Source of the DNA: Limnomonas spitsbergensis
Taxonomy: Eukaryota; Chlorophyta; Chlorophyceae; Chlamydomonadales
NCBI GenBank assembly: GCA_037349105.1
Contig: JAYJMM010000016.1
Location: 1,612,001-1,676,000 of the forward strand
Length of the DNA: 64,000 nt
Direction: 5' to 3'
In this document: piece after piece, positions 10,813 to 20,953 of the stretch
Position numbering within the stretch: position 1 is the first letter of the stretch
How the letters are laid out: the number at the start of each line of letters is the position of its first letter
Made by a program: the position numbers and the translations under genes
The notes under the pieces: generated by a model
What the model was told of the DNA's origin: nothing
Databases searched by the model: none
Seen by the model: only the letters and a program-made list of their open reading frames with translations

Positions 10813-13800
10813 TCAAAGCCCAGACATTTGGTCATTTTCCTTGCCATCGCTAGCGTCAGTGGGCCCTTCCGCCTTCTCCTTCTCCTGGTGCAGCTCCGAT
10901 GCGACTGCGGTGAAGAGCATGTCTTCGTCCCACACTTCATCTGGTTCATACACCTGGAGGAGAACGAGTTGTAAAAGAGTGTAGATAACTAGATGAGAGA
11001 TAGAAGAAAGTGAGACAAGTAAGAAAGAGTGAGGATTAAAGACCGAAGAGAGTGAGAGGATAGTCATAAAAGAGTGAAGAGGAGAGACAGATGAGAGTGG
11101 GAAGATAGTCAGAAAATATTGAAGATGTGAGACAGAAGAGAGCGAGAAAATAATGAAGAGGAGAGGGAAGGGTGATAAGGCAATGGCAAAAATAAGGCAG
11201 GCTGCTTGTCCTTCAACAGCATGTGGTATGAATCAACGTTGCATGACGCCAATACTGACGGCCAACATCGTAAAATGCTGCAGTAAATGAACCTGTCACC
11301 GTCAGCTGAGCCCTCATGGAAGGTCTTCATCTACGGCATGGCTTTACGCTATTAATTTAAAGGTCGTCCATGATGATCTTGGAAGATCTACCATCTCAAG
11401 CATTCATATGTGCTGATGGAGGATACGAGCTTGAGATGCTGCTCAGCTAGGCAGCTAGCATATGCCCTGTCCACCAGCATGCCTCTAGCAAGCCCCCCCT
11501 TTGACCCAGTGATATATTTTTGTTTTTGTAGATTCGGTTTTTAGCCTAGAGAGTGAACACCATGACCTGCTCCGAAAAGGCAACATACAAGCTTCAAAAG
11601 CTGCTCAGCAAGCATGCAGTCCTGTAGGACACCCGGTTATTAATGCCACCTGCTCAGCAAGCAAGCCCCATTGTCCAGCCCCCCCTGCTACCTGTTCTGA
11701 CGAGCACAAGACTGATGTGAGCAATGAGAGGTCCACGTCCCGGTCGTCTGTTGTCGGGAGGTGGAACTGCATGTCCTCATCCAGCTCTGTGATGTCCTGC
11801 ACCTTGTTGCTCCTCACTTTGGGGGCTTCAGCAACCTGCACAGCAGAGGGTCACGTGCAGCACGGTCAAATGTTGTGGCCAAAAGCTCTGAGCACTAAAC
11901 CCTCGGGGGCTTCAGCAACCTGTTGAGCAGAGGGTCCCGTGCAGCACAGTCAAGTATTGATGTGGAAAACTCTGAACTCTAAATCCTCGAGGAAGCAGCA
12001 ACCTGTTCGGAAGAGGGTCACGTGCAGCAAGGTGAAAGGTAAATGCGGAAATTTGGAATTTGAAGCCTACACTTCACCTGAACCCAGAGTATGAGCACAA
12101 CGTGTGAGAAGATCTTCAGCCAGCTATGGATTCTTGCTTCCAGAGGTTGCGCTCAGGAGGGCCAGGGTGAGAGGCTATTAGACCAGCTTAACGTACCAGA
12201 GGTCGGCGTGGGCGTGAGACTGTACAACCCGACACACATGCTGTCCACCTTCGAATGTCTGAGGTCAGCGGGAGTGATGTGTGCTATATCAAAGCACTTC
12301 CTGAAAATACGCTGCACAAAATACGGAATTGAAATAACGCTGGTCCCATGCTGATTTATGGCCATCACAGCTCCCACTCTCAGTCTCTCACCCTGTGTGG
12401 AAGCCCTTCTGCAGCCCTACAATACGCAAGCAGACGACAGCCCCCACTGTGGACCTTGCTTCCCACAATACGCCGCGACTCAAAGTTTCCATGCCTCCCC
12501 ACCCTAGAAGCCAGTCAAACTTCACACACAATTACTCGTCTTGTGGCTGATGCTTTGCACATCCGCCAGCCTTCCCATCCAGAACCCAGTCACGCTTTCA
12601 CAAATTATGTCGTCGATTATGCGCCCCTGCAGCCTCCTTGCCAGGTTGCTCTTTTCAGGATCTGCAGATCCAAGTCCAGATGTGGAAATGGCACTGAAAT
12701 GCCCTACGGCAGAAAGAACAGCGCGACAAAGCTCCGCCCACGCGCCTTCTCACCATGTTAGACATGTCCTCCTTGCCCTCCTCCTCAATCTCCATGATGC
12801 TGTCAATGGGAGCTGCCTTTTCAGCCTTCTCGTCATACTTGCTCTGCACACGCTCCTTCTCCTCGTCCTCTCTAACGCGCTGGTCTTGCTTCCTGCATGC
12901 AGGGCACGACAGTTTGGCTCAAGAATAGCGGTTAGGCCCCGGGATGTCGGTTTAGTCCCGGGATGTCGGTTTAGCCCAAGAGTAGCAGTTTGGTCCAATT
13001 GTGGAAGCTATGCTTCCCTCTTTTCTATAAACCATAGTCAATTCTACCCCCCAATATACACCTACAGGCCTAAATAAAGGACGAGGCTACTAGTGCGGGG
13101 CAAAAGCCACCAGGAGGAGAATGCGCGGCCCCCATTCAAATGCACTGAATTACTGATGCACACACACCAGCAGGATGACAAAGCGCAGGTTCTGCAACAA
13201 TGCATGAGGCCTCCTGTCCTCCCTGAACATTCAAGGTCTGCAGCAGTCTTGTCAAACTCGCAATAAGTGTCGCTTAGAAGTGAATGCCAATGCACATTTG
13301 GTACACAGCTTCCCCCCATGAAGGGCTGTCACAGAAGCAAAGGAGCTACACCCCGCAGGAGTGTGGATGGTAAGGGAACTGCGCAACATGGGCCCTGGAG
13401 TCCACACTTTTACGATATGATACCACAAAGAAGGCAACCAGAGTGCCTGAACTAATACCTCAAAGAGGCTGACTGACCTGAACCCTCGCACCCCTGTGGG
13501 GTGCAGTTTTTCTTTCTTTCTTTCTGAGGCGGACTCTTTGCCTATTCACATCGGGTTAGGCCACTGTCCACGCAGGCAACACATGCCAGCATTAAAACCC
13601 CGGTTGCACCTCTTATTTCCTGCATGCGCCCCACTGATGTGGTCCCCCCAGTACACAAGGGTGCCGCATGCCAGCAGCAGTACCTGCGGGACACACATGC
13701 AAACTTGGTGTCCCCATGCGCATGGGTGATCCCCATGCTCATATGACAAAGCAGGCTGGGTCGCCATTTCGTTCATGTACCCCTGAGGTGTAGTTCCAGT

Positions 13801-14444
13801 GCACCAATGACAAGCATGCTATCAGCAGAACTTTCAGGGCACTAAGTGCCCCCATGCGCATGGGTGATGCATGCCGACATAAAACCCTAGCCGGGCCTTC
13901 CTCTTCGTTTATGCACTCCAGAGGTAGGAGGCAGCAGTACCTTCGTGACACGCCAGCAAACTTGGTGCTGCCGGTAGCGTCGATTTCAGAGTCTGGTGCA
14001 GGCCTAGGGATGTTGTCAACGCCAAAGCCCCCGATTGCGGGTGGCTTAAATGACATGGTCCCAAAGCCTTGCTTGGCTTGTGGGGGCGGCGCGTCATTAT
14101 CCTCGTTCTCCTCTGGCTCCGGGCCACCAGATGACCTCTGGTGTTGAAATGCTGGGGGCGGGGCGCTTTCGGGGGAGGGGAGGTCCGCCCCGTCTGCCCC
14201 CCCTGATGAGAATCCCCTGGTCTGTCCATCCTGCTCCTGCGCCGGGGACGCATTCGCAGGGTTAATGCTGATTCCAAGTGTCGTTAATGACTTCTACTTC
14301 AGGTTATTTACCTGCTCGTTGTCATATGCCTGAGAAGCGGGCTGTCGAGCTCTCCTTCCCGCCCGCGGGGCCACGACCTACGCGTTGTAAGCGCAGGGAC
14401 GCGTGAAAATTAAGAGGTTTGGTGTAGATAGCGTACATTACCAT
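10813..14444 (-). CDS. IFT43: Intraflagellar transport protein IFT43 (IFT-A subunit), six exons
   Basis: IFT43 is a small subunit of the IFT-A complex, which drives retrograde transport in cilia. Exons on the minus strand: 14377-14312 ([20 protein letters not shown]), 14236-13941 (proline/acid-rich, ending TKFAGVSR), 12892-12754 ([17 protein letters not shown]), 11835-11692 ([20 protein letters not shown], then DLSLLTSVL), 10953-10813 ([20 protein letters not shown], stop). Phases agree at every junction (0, 2, 0, 0). The DLSLLT.VL and W.ED.LFT.V.SE motifs and the GRRAR N-terminal motif match the conserved parts of IFT43. The ATG is probably at 14444-14442 followed at once by a GTAATG donor, giving a model of about 262 residues; that start is tentative. 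Acceptor and donor borders carry tandem duplications. Confidence 0.85.
10985..11170. repeat. GA-rich degenerate tandem repeat in the last IFT43 intron
   Basis: Purine-rich units of the type AGAGTGAAGAGGAGAGACAG and AGTCAGAAAATATTGAAG repeat with variation. On the coding (minus) strand it forms a long pyrimidine tract a short way upstream of the last exon. Confidence 0.6.
11825..12045. repeat. 84-bp repeat, three copies, carrying the acceptor of IFT43 exon 11835-11692
   Basis: The string AGCAACCTG, which is the acceptor/exon border on the minus strand, begins at 11830, 11914 and 11997. Each copy is followed by a GAAGAGGGTCACGTGCAGCA-like stretch. Only the first copy borders the exon. Confidence 0.85.
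12893..13010. repeat. 22-bp short tandem repeat upstream of IFT43 exon 12892-12754
   Basis: CCCGGGATGTCGGTTTAG occurs twice in a row with flanking partial copies. It lies directly on the acceptor side of the exon. Confidence 0.6.
13579..13990. repeat. Duplicated donor-side segments of IFT43 exon 14236-13941
   Basis: The exon end and donor (minus strand ACCAAGTTTGC...CGAAG|GTACTGCTGC) recur at about 13683-13711 as ACCAAGTTTGCATGTGTGTC, then CCGCAG|GTACTGCTGC. Flanking blocks (CATGCGCATGGGTGAT; GCATGCC.(A)TAAAACCC) are also repeated, with a partial copy at about 13775-13850. Confidence 0.7.
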
Positions 14445-15347
14445 CTATGATTCGTATCTGGGAAGCATGCTCTCGTCGCAGCTGGCGCCAACAAGGTTTG
14501 ACGAATGGCTTCATGTCGTTCGTTCATGGATGGGTACCAGTCTTAGAGGGACTGGCACCCATTCATGAAGAAAGGGACGATGCACAGCGAACTAATACAC
14601 AATTCAAACTTTGCAATGCTTGGCTGACTACCCAGGCGCACCCTGTCCGCGTCTTCGTCCATGAAGGGTGGGGAGAAAGTGATCGTGCTCAAGAGCAAGC
14701 TTTTTGTGAGAGCAAACTAGATCTGGTTATTGACGCAAGCGTGCGCAGGGACACCGTAATCGAATGCAATGAAATATGTCGATACCGAGCTTGATCCCTG
14801 GCTTGATCCCGGCCCTGACCTTGAGAGTGTGAACTTTCCTTCTATTGCATCGCCATGCATGCATCCTGCACTCTCATTTTCGCCTCTTCTCTTCAAAATC
14901 TGAACCCTTTTCCCCCTGTGCCAATACTTCCAACTCCAGGCTCGTAAGGACCTATTTCCTAGGCATTATATCGTTTCTTTACTCGGACAGTCCTTCAGAT
15001 ATACTCCCTGATCGCTGCGCATCCCTAGTACGTACCCCTCGCTGCATAATTGCCCTCTCATCAGCTCACATTTCTCCTCGCCGATGGTTAAACTGTTAAC
15101 TGGTGGTCATTTTTGTCTGCACTAACTTCACTCATGCAAATGTCACTGCTGGTCATATCCTTTTCCCCCTAGATCCTGAGACTCGGCTGGACTTCAGCCT
15201 TCGAGCTGGGCTGGGGATCCATCGGCCGTCATACGATCGGCACAAGGTAGCCAGGCAGATCCTCAACACATTTGGTAACCCGCTTGGCTGAGCGTGCCAC
15301 CGGTCAAGAGAGCCAGCTGCTTCGCTTCTCGGCTGTCCTTGTCCACT
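14445..15347. other. Divergent intergenic region between IFT43 and the two-helix membrane-protein gene
   Basis: A 115-residue ORF (14447-14794, +) lies here but shows no recognisable family or splice support. Sequence at 15153-15340 holds acceptor-like tracts and could contain a 5' exon of the downstream gene. It presumably contains both promoters; no sharp promoter motif was identified. Confidence 0.5.
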
Positions 15348-17139
15348 ATGTCTTTTGCTGGGCTTCAAGCGATGGCCACGAGGCCTGAGCACAAGATTGG
15401 CATGACGGTGGTTGCTCTAGCATGCGCCCTAGGTGAGCACGTATTTTTATGGAAGGGGGTTGTGACCAGGCACTGTGGCATCATGGCATGGCCTTCGGTC
15501 TACATGGGGGGGGCGCCTTGGGGGCCTGCATGGGAGCGTCATGGGGGGCCTACATGGGAGGGGAATGGGGCATACATGGCAGGGGCATGGGAGCCTGTGC
15601 ATGAGAGGCAAGTGAGCATACATGAAAGAGGCATGGGGACCTGCATGTGAGGGGCTTAGGGGCCTGCATGGGAAGGGCATGGGGGCTATATGGGAAGGAC
15701 ATGGGTCCGTATGGGAGGGACACAAGCCCTGAATTAAAGGGTCATGGAGGATTTTATGGGAGGAGAAGGGGGCCTGCATAGGACTATAGGAGAGGCATGG
15801 GGTGCTGCATGGGAGGGGTGTGGGGGGCTAAGGGGCCTACATGGGAGGGGTATGAGGTCTGCATGGTGGGGCATGGGTGTATGGGGCCTGCATGGGAGGG
15901 GCATGGGGTCTGCATAGGAGGGACATTGGACCTGCATGGGGTGCTGCATGGGAGGGGTATGGAGGGTTTAGGGGCCGACATGGGATGGGCATAAAGTCTG
16001 CATGGTGAGGGCATGGGGCCTGCATGGGAGGGGCATGGGGTCTGCATAGGAGGGACATGGGACCTGCATGGGAGGAGCATGGGATCCTGCATGGGAGGGG
16101 TTTGAGGTTTGTATGGGAAGAACGTGAGGTTTACACAGGAGGAGATGGGGGCCTGCATGGGAGGGGCATGGGCCCCGGCATGGAGATGTCATGTGAGGGC
16201 ATGTACGGGAGGGGCATGGTGGAGCATCTCGTCTTGGTGTCTCAATCTGTTTGCGTAGTCTAGCCTCTTGTTCAGAGAGGTGCTGAAAGCTCCAGAAAAA
16301 CTTGGGCTCCATGCAAAGTTTTATATTAAGCTCCATGTGAGATTTTGTGGGCCTTTCCTGGCAATGTTTTTATTTGCATACTTCGCAGATAATTGTATTG
16401 TATCACGGTCCTGATTCATCATGTCCTGTTGTTTTGACCTTCAGGCAAATGCCCGATTGCCGGTTAGCCCCAAAAAGGTGGTTTGGCAAGCACTAAGTGA
16501 AAATTGTTGCACGCCACAATGTGCCGGACAGGGGAAATTATCCTGCAGGTAGAGACGAAGCTGGAAGTGCACAAACAAGAATTCCTGGAGACCACACCCT
16601 GGCGCTCCTGCTGCTGCTCATGCCCTGCCCAAGCCTGCCCCATGACCCTTAACCCTGAACCCCATTACCCTTCACCTGTAACCCCTCCTAGGCACTATCT
16701 CATTCGTCCAGCCGATAATCGACAATCCGCTGAGCTCCGACTTCAACCGCCAGCTGTTCCAGTGTGTGCTCATTGTAATGTGAGTCTCCATTCATCTGAT
16801 CACGGTGGCTGTAAAACTGTTTGGCCCTTAGCACATGGGCCTCAGAAATGTAGTAAACCCCTGCAATGCATGACTCTGAACCCCTGGAAATTACGTGCCA
16901 ATGACACAGCAATGCCATCAAATGTGCGCAGCCTGGCTTCACTGTTCGGGTTCGTCAAGCTCTTTGTTTGGGCGAGGCCAGCTGGGCAGCCGGGGGCACC
17001 GGGCACCCGTGGACCTGGGTCCGGCGCAGCATCGGGACGCCTGGCGGACCCGCCCTTGGGTCCGGCAGCGGCAGGCTCATCAAGCGAGGCAGCGGCAGAT
17101 ACCACAACAAAGGCCAACAGGCGGCTGCCAAAGGCATGA
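15348..17139 (+). CDS. Small two-helix membrane protein, three exons, unidentified
   Basis: Exons 15348-15432 (ATG; MSFAGLQAMATRPEHKIGMT), 16692-16779 (TISFVQPIIDNPLSSDFNRQ), 16932-17139 (LASLFGFVKLFVWARPAG..., stop). Phases fit (G+GC, AT+C), giving 126 residues. Two hydrophobic helices flank a short polar loop (DNPLSSDFNRQ), followed by a Gly/Pro/Ala-rich disordered tail of about 55 residues ending in KANRRLPKA. The FAG.Q start and helix spacing recall KCP2/KRTCAP2, an oligosaccharyltransferase subunit, but the last helix of that family is absent, so this is only a suggestion. The first intron holds a G-rich minisatellite. The gene model is supported by phase; the function is unknown. Confidence 0.55.
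15500..16225. repeat. Degenerate G-rich minisatellite in the first intron of the membrane-protein gene
   Basis: Units of about 22-27 bp of the type GCCTGCATGGGAGGGGCATG repeat with many variants across roughly 700 bp. A larger block recurs (15790-15900 against 15930-16040: GGGGTGCTGCATGGGAGGGG). Minus-strand ORFs rich in CPSHAGPMPLPCRP are by-products of this repeat. Confidence 0.85.
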
Positions 17140-17344
17140 TTAGCCCAGCCACGAGGAGCAGTCATTTATTGGCCCCATCCTTGCATTCAATTGAACAGTC
17201 AATAACCGAAGCCGAGCAGACTGTCCCCGTAGGTCCTCGAGTATCAATGAGCAGTCAGCCACAGCGACTGGGCGGCAGCATGCATCATGTGCAGCCATAA
17301 GATGCGGACACATCCAAACAGTTGACTCTGCGATTAGATCCCTT

Positions 17345-17505
17345 GGAGGCAGGCACCGAGACGTCCGTGCTGCTTCCGGTGTGTAATTGAATCTGTTGAG
17401 GCGGTTACCAGAATGTCCATGCTGCTTCCGGTGTGCAATTGGATCTCTTTGAGGCGGTTACCAGGATGTCCGTGCTGTTTCCGGTGTGCAATTGGATCTG
17501 TTTGT
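17345..17505. repeat. 52-53 bp tandem repeat, three copies
   Basis: GAGGCGGTTACCAGGATGTC...GCTTCCGGTGTGCAATTGGA repeats three times, with the first copy more diverged. Confidence 0.85.
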
Positions 17506-18286
17506 ATATTTGGTATAAGCCTGGTAGGAGGTAGCATGGTGGACTTTCTAGTGCCTTCACCACAGATTTGCTTTGCCTTCCCTCGTAATTCACGTTGTTT
17601 GGGGTTACGGGACCAATGGATTTACTGATGATTGATTGTCAACGCCAATTATCAGTCGAAAATTAAGAGTCTTAGTTGACGCTTTGCCCTGAGGGCAGCA
17701 TCGAAAGAAAACATTTTTTGATGCCCGAGGGAGGGCAATTATAATCTGCGGTAGATGGAATTAGCCTGGAGGAGGTAAAGCATGGTTGACTTTCTGGCAG
17801 TGCCGGCAGTTGGTATTGACATGGCAGAGGTAGGCTGGCTGACTTTCCAGAGCCGGAAGATGGCATTAGCTTGGTTAGCATGGTGGGCTGTCCGACAGCA
17901 CATAAAGATACAAGCAGGGCCCTTCTAAAACAATCTCTTTCCAAAGATCGTATATATTTTCTCATTATCCTCCATGCCTCTATATGCATGATGCCCATGA
18001 GACACAGCTACCTGTGAATAGCTGCTACAGACGCCCGGTGGCTCTGCTACATTTAGCAACATGATGATCAACGGCCGAGGGAGCTTGGTCTAGCAAGCCC
18101 TGTTGCTCGGGCCATCAACCTTAGTACCAGTCGGCCCATGGGTGGCTGCATGCCAAAGGTATTATGGCTCGCACTTAAGATTGATAGCAATATGTGTTCA
18201 TCTGTTTGCTCTTCCTGTATGATAGGAACGGCGCGCACGTAATCTCGGTCCATGACGCACAATTTTTCTAACCCTCACATAGGGAC
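17506..18286. other. Intergenic DNA with dispersed short repeats
   Basis: A motif of about 45 bp (TTAGCCTGGAGGAGGTAAAG, then CATGGTTGACTTTCT) recurs at about 17515, 17760 and 17868. No gene that I can support. Confidence 0.5.
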
Positions 18287-19082
18287 ATGCTGGAAGACAT
18301 CGCGAAGAAGTTACGCGAACTGACGCGTGAAAATGTGCCGGTTGGATTCTATAAAGTAAAGGCACATAATGGGGATATCGGCAACGAAATAGTGGACGCA
18401 GACGCAAAGAAAGCAGCAAGGCTCGAAGAAAAGTGTGACATGACGGTGAATGTTTCCCCGAACCCTCGTACCAAAACAGTTATTGGCTGTTCAGCTGGCC
18501 CAGCGAGTCTACCGAGGACACCACTGATACGGTGCCCCAGAGCCTTGAAAACCCAAGGGGGGCACTCCACACTCACATGCATGAGAGGCGCAGACTGGGG
18601 CAGTCCGACACGACTAGCGTGAATTTCCAGGGCTGGCAAAATATACCGTAAAGGCCAAAGCTGATGGTGCAATCAGCAACATCTTCATTGACTCATCCTG
18701 CCATCACTCAATCTGAACGGAAGAACACGCTGAAGTGGAGGCATGGCTGTCTATGGAATAACAAGCTGGCGCACAGGTACGGCAAAAGCAACACAGACAA
18801 TCAAGTGCCCTCTGTGTGGTCATCCGGACAATGCAGGACATATCACCGGGGGATGCCAACACCCAGAAATGGGGAAAATGTACACTGAACGGCACCACCA
18901 CACGGATATTGCTAAGGGCCATTTCGAAGGACAGCATGGGGGGAGACCTCGTAATGGCTGACCTATTGGGTCTTATCTTGACCAGACGATTCAAGAAGGA
19001 TTACGCACAGAAAACGTCTGAGGGAGACGATCTTAAGATTTGTGATAAAAAGATTGTCATAATTACTCAAGAGCATGAGTAA
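18287..19082 (+). pseudogene. Broken 3' end of a non-LTR (LINE) retrotransposon: RNase H and zinc-knuckle region
   Basis: The frame at 18287 reads GFYKVKAHNGDIGNEIVDAD, matching the C-terminal H..G..GNE.AD motif of RNase H1 domains found after reverse transcriptase in LINEs. Farther on, in another frame, IKCPLCGHPDNAGHITGGCQ at about 18800-18860 resembles the Cys/His knuckle that follows RNase H in such elements. Frame changes and stops (18622, 18961) show that it is dead. The rest of the element is not seen upstream. Copy 1 of the gypsy element inserted about 70 bp downstream. Confidence 0.6.
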
Positions 19083-19147
19083 GTCGTAATAATAACGACA
19101 GAAATACCGATTTAGAACGGTGATTAAATACGAGCTAGATTGAATGC

Positions 19148-19151
19148 AAAG
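19148..19151. repeat. Target-site duplication AAAG, left copy
   Basis: AAAG directly precedes the TG end of the element and is repeated at 36058-36061 directly after the CA end. A 4-bp duplication fits a DDE integrase, but four bases could match by chance. Confidence 0.7.
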
Positions 19152-19384
19152 TGTCGCACCATAAAGCAGTAACTGCAATACTATGGTAAATACCGTAAAC
19201 TCCGGTCAGGACACCTTAGAGAGGTGTCCTCTACTCACAAACACGGTACATCACCGTACACTCATGCTCCTTGTACTTCAGACAAGAGTGTGTCAACAAG
19301 ATAACTGTAACTGGAAGTTCCTAACTGGATGTCTCTGCCTAGAAGTCTCCGACTCGTGGGTACCGCCCCTACTACTTTACTCGC
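19152..19384 (-). repeat. Terminal repeat B2 of copy 1 (233 bp)
   Basis: It forms the 3' end of the element on its coding strand and ends in CA next to the target duplication. It is a direct copy of 20020-20252 with one difference (GAGTG/GATTG). It contains an 8-bp hairpin, GGACACCT...AGGTGTCC. Confidence 0.95.
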
Positions 19385-20017
19385 GATGTGCGCTTCAGGT
19401 CCGTGGCGGACTTCTTTCCTCACGGCAGTGATGGACGCCTACGGGCAGGCTCAGTGACTATTCACTGGCTGCGAGTGCTCTTCGAGTTAAGCAGCTAGCT
19501 GGATATTTGTATATATAGCAATTGACTTAGGTAGCATAGGCCTTCTGGCCGTCTGGGCGCGATCCAGCTGGGCTATGTTAAGGTGCACTTACCGCGCTAC
19601 ACGCGGTGAGGGTGACGGGACGTAGTCTGCGTACTTCTTCTTCGGCAGGGTCTCGGTTCTCTGGATGTGGTACTTGTCTCCAGCTATATCAGCTGAGGCT
19701 GATCTAGGCTTGACTTGAGTAAGGGTACTGACTTATGTGAACATAGGTGGCCTCATACACGGATGACTGCCGGAGCTGTTTACAATAGAGGTCTGTCCTT
19801 TAGAAAGGGACGAAGTAACTAGCCAAGGCAATTGCCGGGATACAGGGACCCGGCAGGCCCAATTCAGAGTACGTTAGAACCTGTCAAATCTCCCTGCGTA
19901 AGCGGGTTTCTAGGTCTCAGCTCAAATCCGGAGACTCCGCAGAGAAGCTGCGGAGTCACCGATGACGCTAACTGCGGTCTAACGGTTCTGTCACGTATAC
20001 TGTAATATACTGTGACA
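19385..20017 (-). repeat. Terminal repeat A2 of copy 1 (633 bp)
   Basis: A direct copy of 35425-36057 with a single difference (GTCACC/GTCGCC near 19960/36000). It begins TGTCACAG on the minus strand. The trinucleotide CGC is shared at all three A or B internal borders (19382-19384, 20250-20252, 35422-35424). Confidence 0.95.
19510..19517 (-). promoter_or_regulatory. TATA box in repeat A2
   Basis: TATATATA about 500 bp into A on the coding strand. The same box in A1 (35550-35557) would drive the element; this copy could drive transcription leftward through B2 into flanking DNA. Confidence 0.5.
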
Positions 20018-20019
20018 GC

Positions 20020-20252
20020 TGTCGCACCATAAAGCAGTAACTGCAATACTATGGTAAATACCGTAAACTCCGGTCAGGACACCTTAGAGAGGTGTCCTCT
20101 ACTCACAAACACGGTACATCACCGTACACTCATGCTCCTTGTACTTCAGACAAGATTGTGTCAACAAGATAACTGTAACTGGAAGTTCCTAACTGGATGT
20201 CTCTGCCTAGAAGTCTCCGACTCGTGGGTACCGCCCCTACTACTTTACTCGC
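20020..20252 (-). repeat. Internal repeat B1 of copy 1 (233 bp)
   Basis: It lies between the coding region and A2. Its CA end is joined to the TG start of A2 through only two bases (GC at 20018-20019), like a joined-ends (circle) junction of the element. Confidence 0.95.
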
Positions 20253-20953
20253 CCCCCGCTCCCCAGCGTTAAGCCCTCCAGGCATGCGCGGGGAGTTGGA
20301 AAAGGGGTGGTACTGAAAGAACTTCTTGAAAAATATGTACGGAGGAGCTCAAATCATCATCTGCAAATATGCCTGGTTCCGGCCTTCTACAAATCTGCCT
20401 GGTTCAGACCTTCTACAAATCTGCCTGGTTCAGGCCTTCTTCAATCAGAAATAAAAAAAATCAACCGAGTTTCAGCTGAAGCGCAATGCGCAGAACCCTA
20501 CAAATTCAAGCTGTTCAGCCCACTACCGGCTAGCAAACAGAGGAATTTCAAAGTTATCAGGTCAAGCTAAGAACAACCGCTGCTCTCGCCCCACTGCGCC
20601 ATAGCCGCCTGGTCTTCAAAGGCCACAGAAAATGTGCGCCGTAGCAGCGTGATCTGCCCCCTGCTGTGCTATAATTGCTCGACTTGACTAATTCTCCTCG
20701 CTCATCATTTTCATAACTTATGTACTACTGTGGCCTTGCTGCCACGGTATTTGAGAAACAAATTTTCATTAAGCTGCCGTAACTCTACTCCTGCATCTTC
20801 CGTCTTCGGTCCGCTGGCTGCCGGCCCACTGCCTACCGGGTACTAGGACAAGCCGCGCTGCATCTGCATTTCTGCTCTGTAGGCGTCTGCCCGCTCCTTG
20901 CCAGTTACGGCGTGGGTGACGTCACGTGCTCAGCGGCCTTGCCGCTCCGGGCT
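20253..20953 (-). other. 3' noncoding region of copy 1 with purine tract and 25-bp repeat
   Basis: A purine-rich run (GGGGAGCGGGGGG on the minus strand, 20253-20265) directly precedes B1 and could act as polypurine tract for plus-strand priming. At 20367-20446 a 25-bp unit (AATCTGCCTGGTTCAGACCT-type) repeats three times. Confidence 0.6.

Noticed and set aside
14447..14794. 115-codon plus-strand ORF as a separate gene
   Set aside because: No family resemblance, no splice context, and it overlaps the expected start and promoter region of IFT43.
15447..16336. Minus-strand Pro/Cys-rich ORFs (CPSHAGPMPLPCRP)
   Set aside because: Translation of the degenerate G-rich minisatellite in an intron.
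19152..20252. Independent small terminal-repeat element (B as terminal repeats, A as body)
   Set aside because: A also forms the 5' end of both large copies, and the AAAG duplication pairs the outer end of B2 with the outer end of A1, so B-A-B belongs to the large element.
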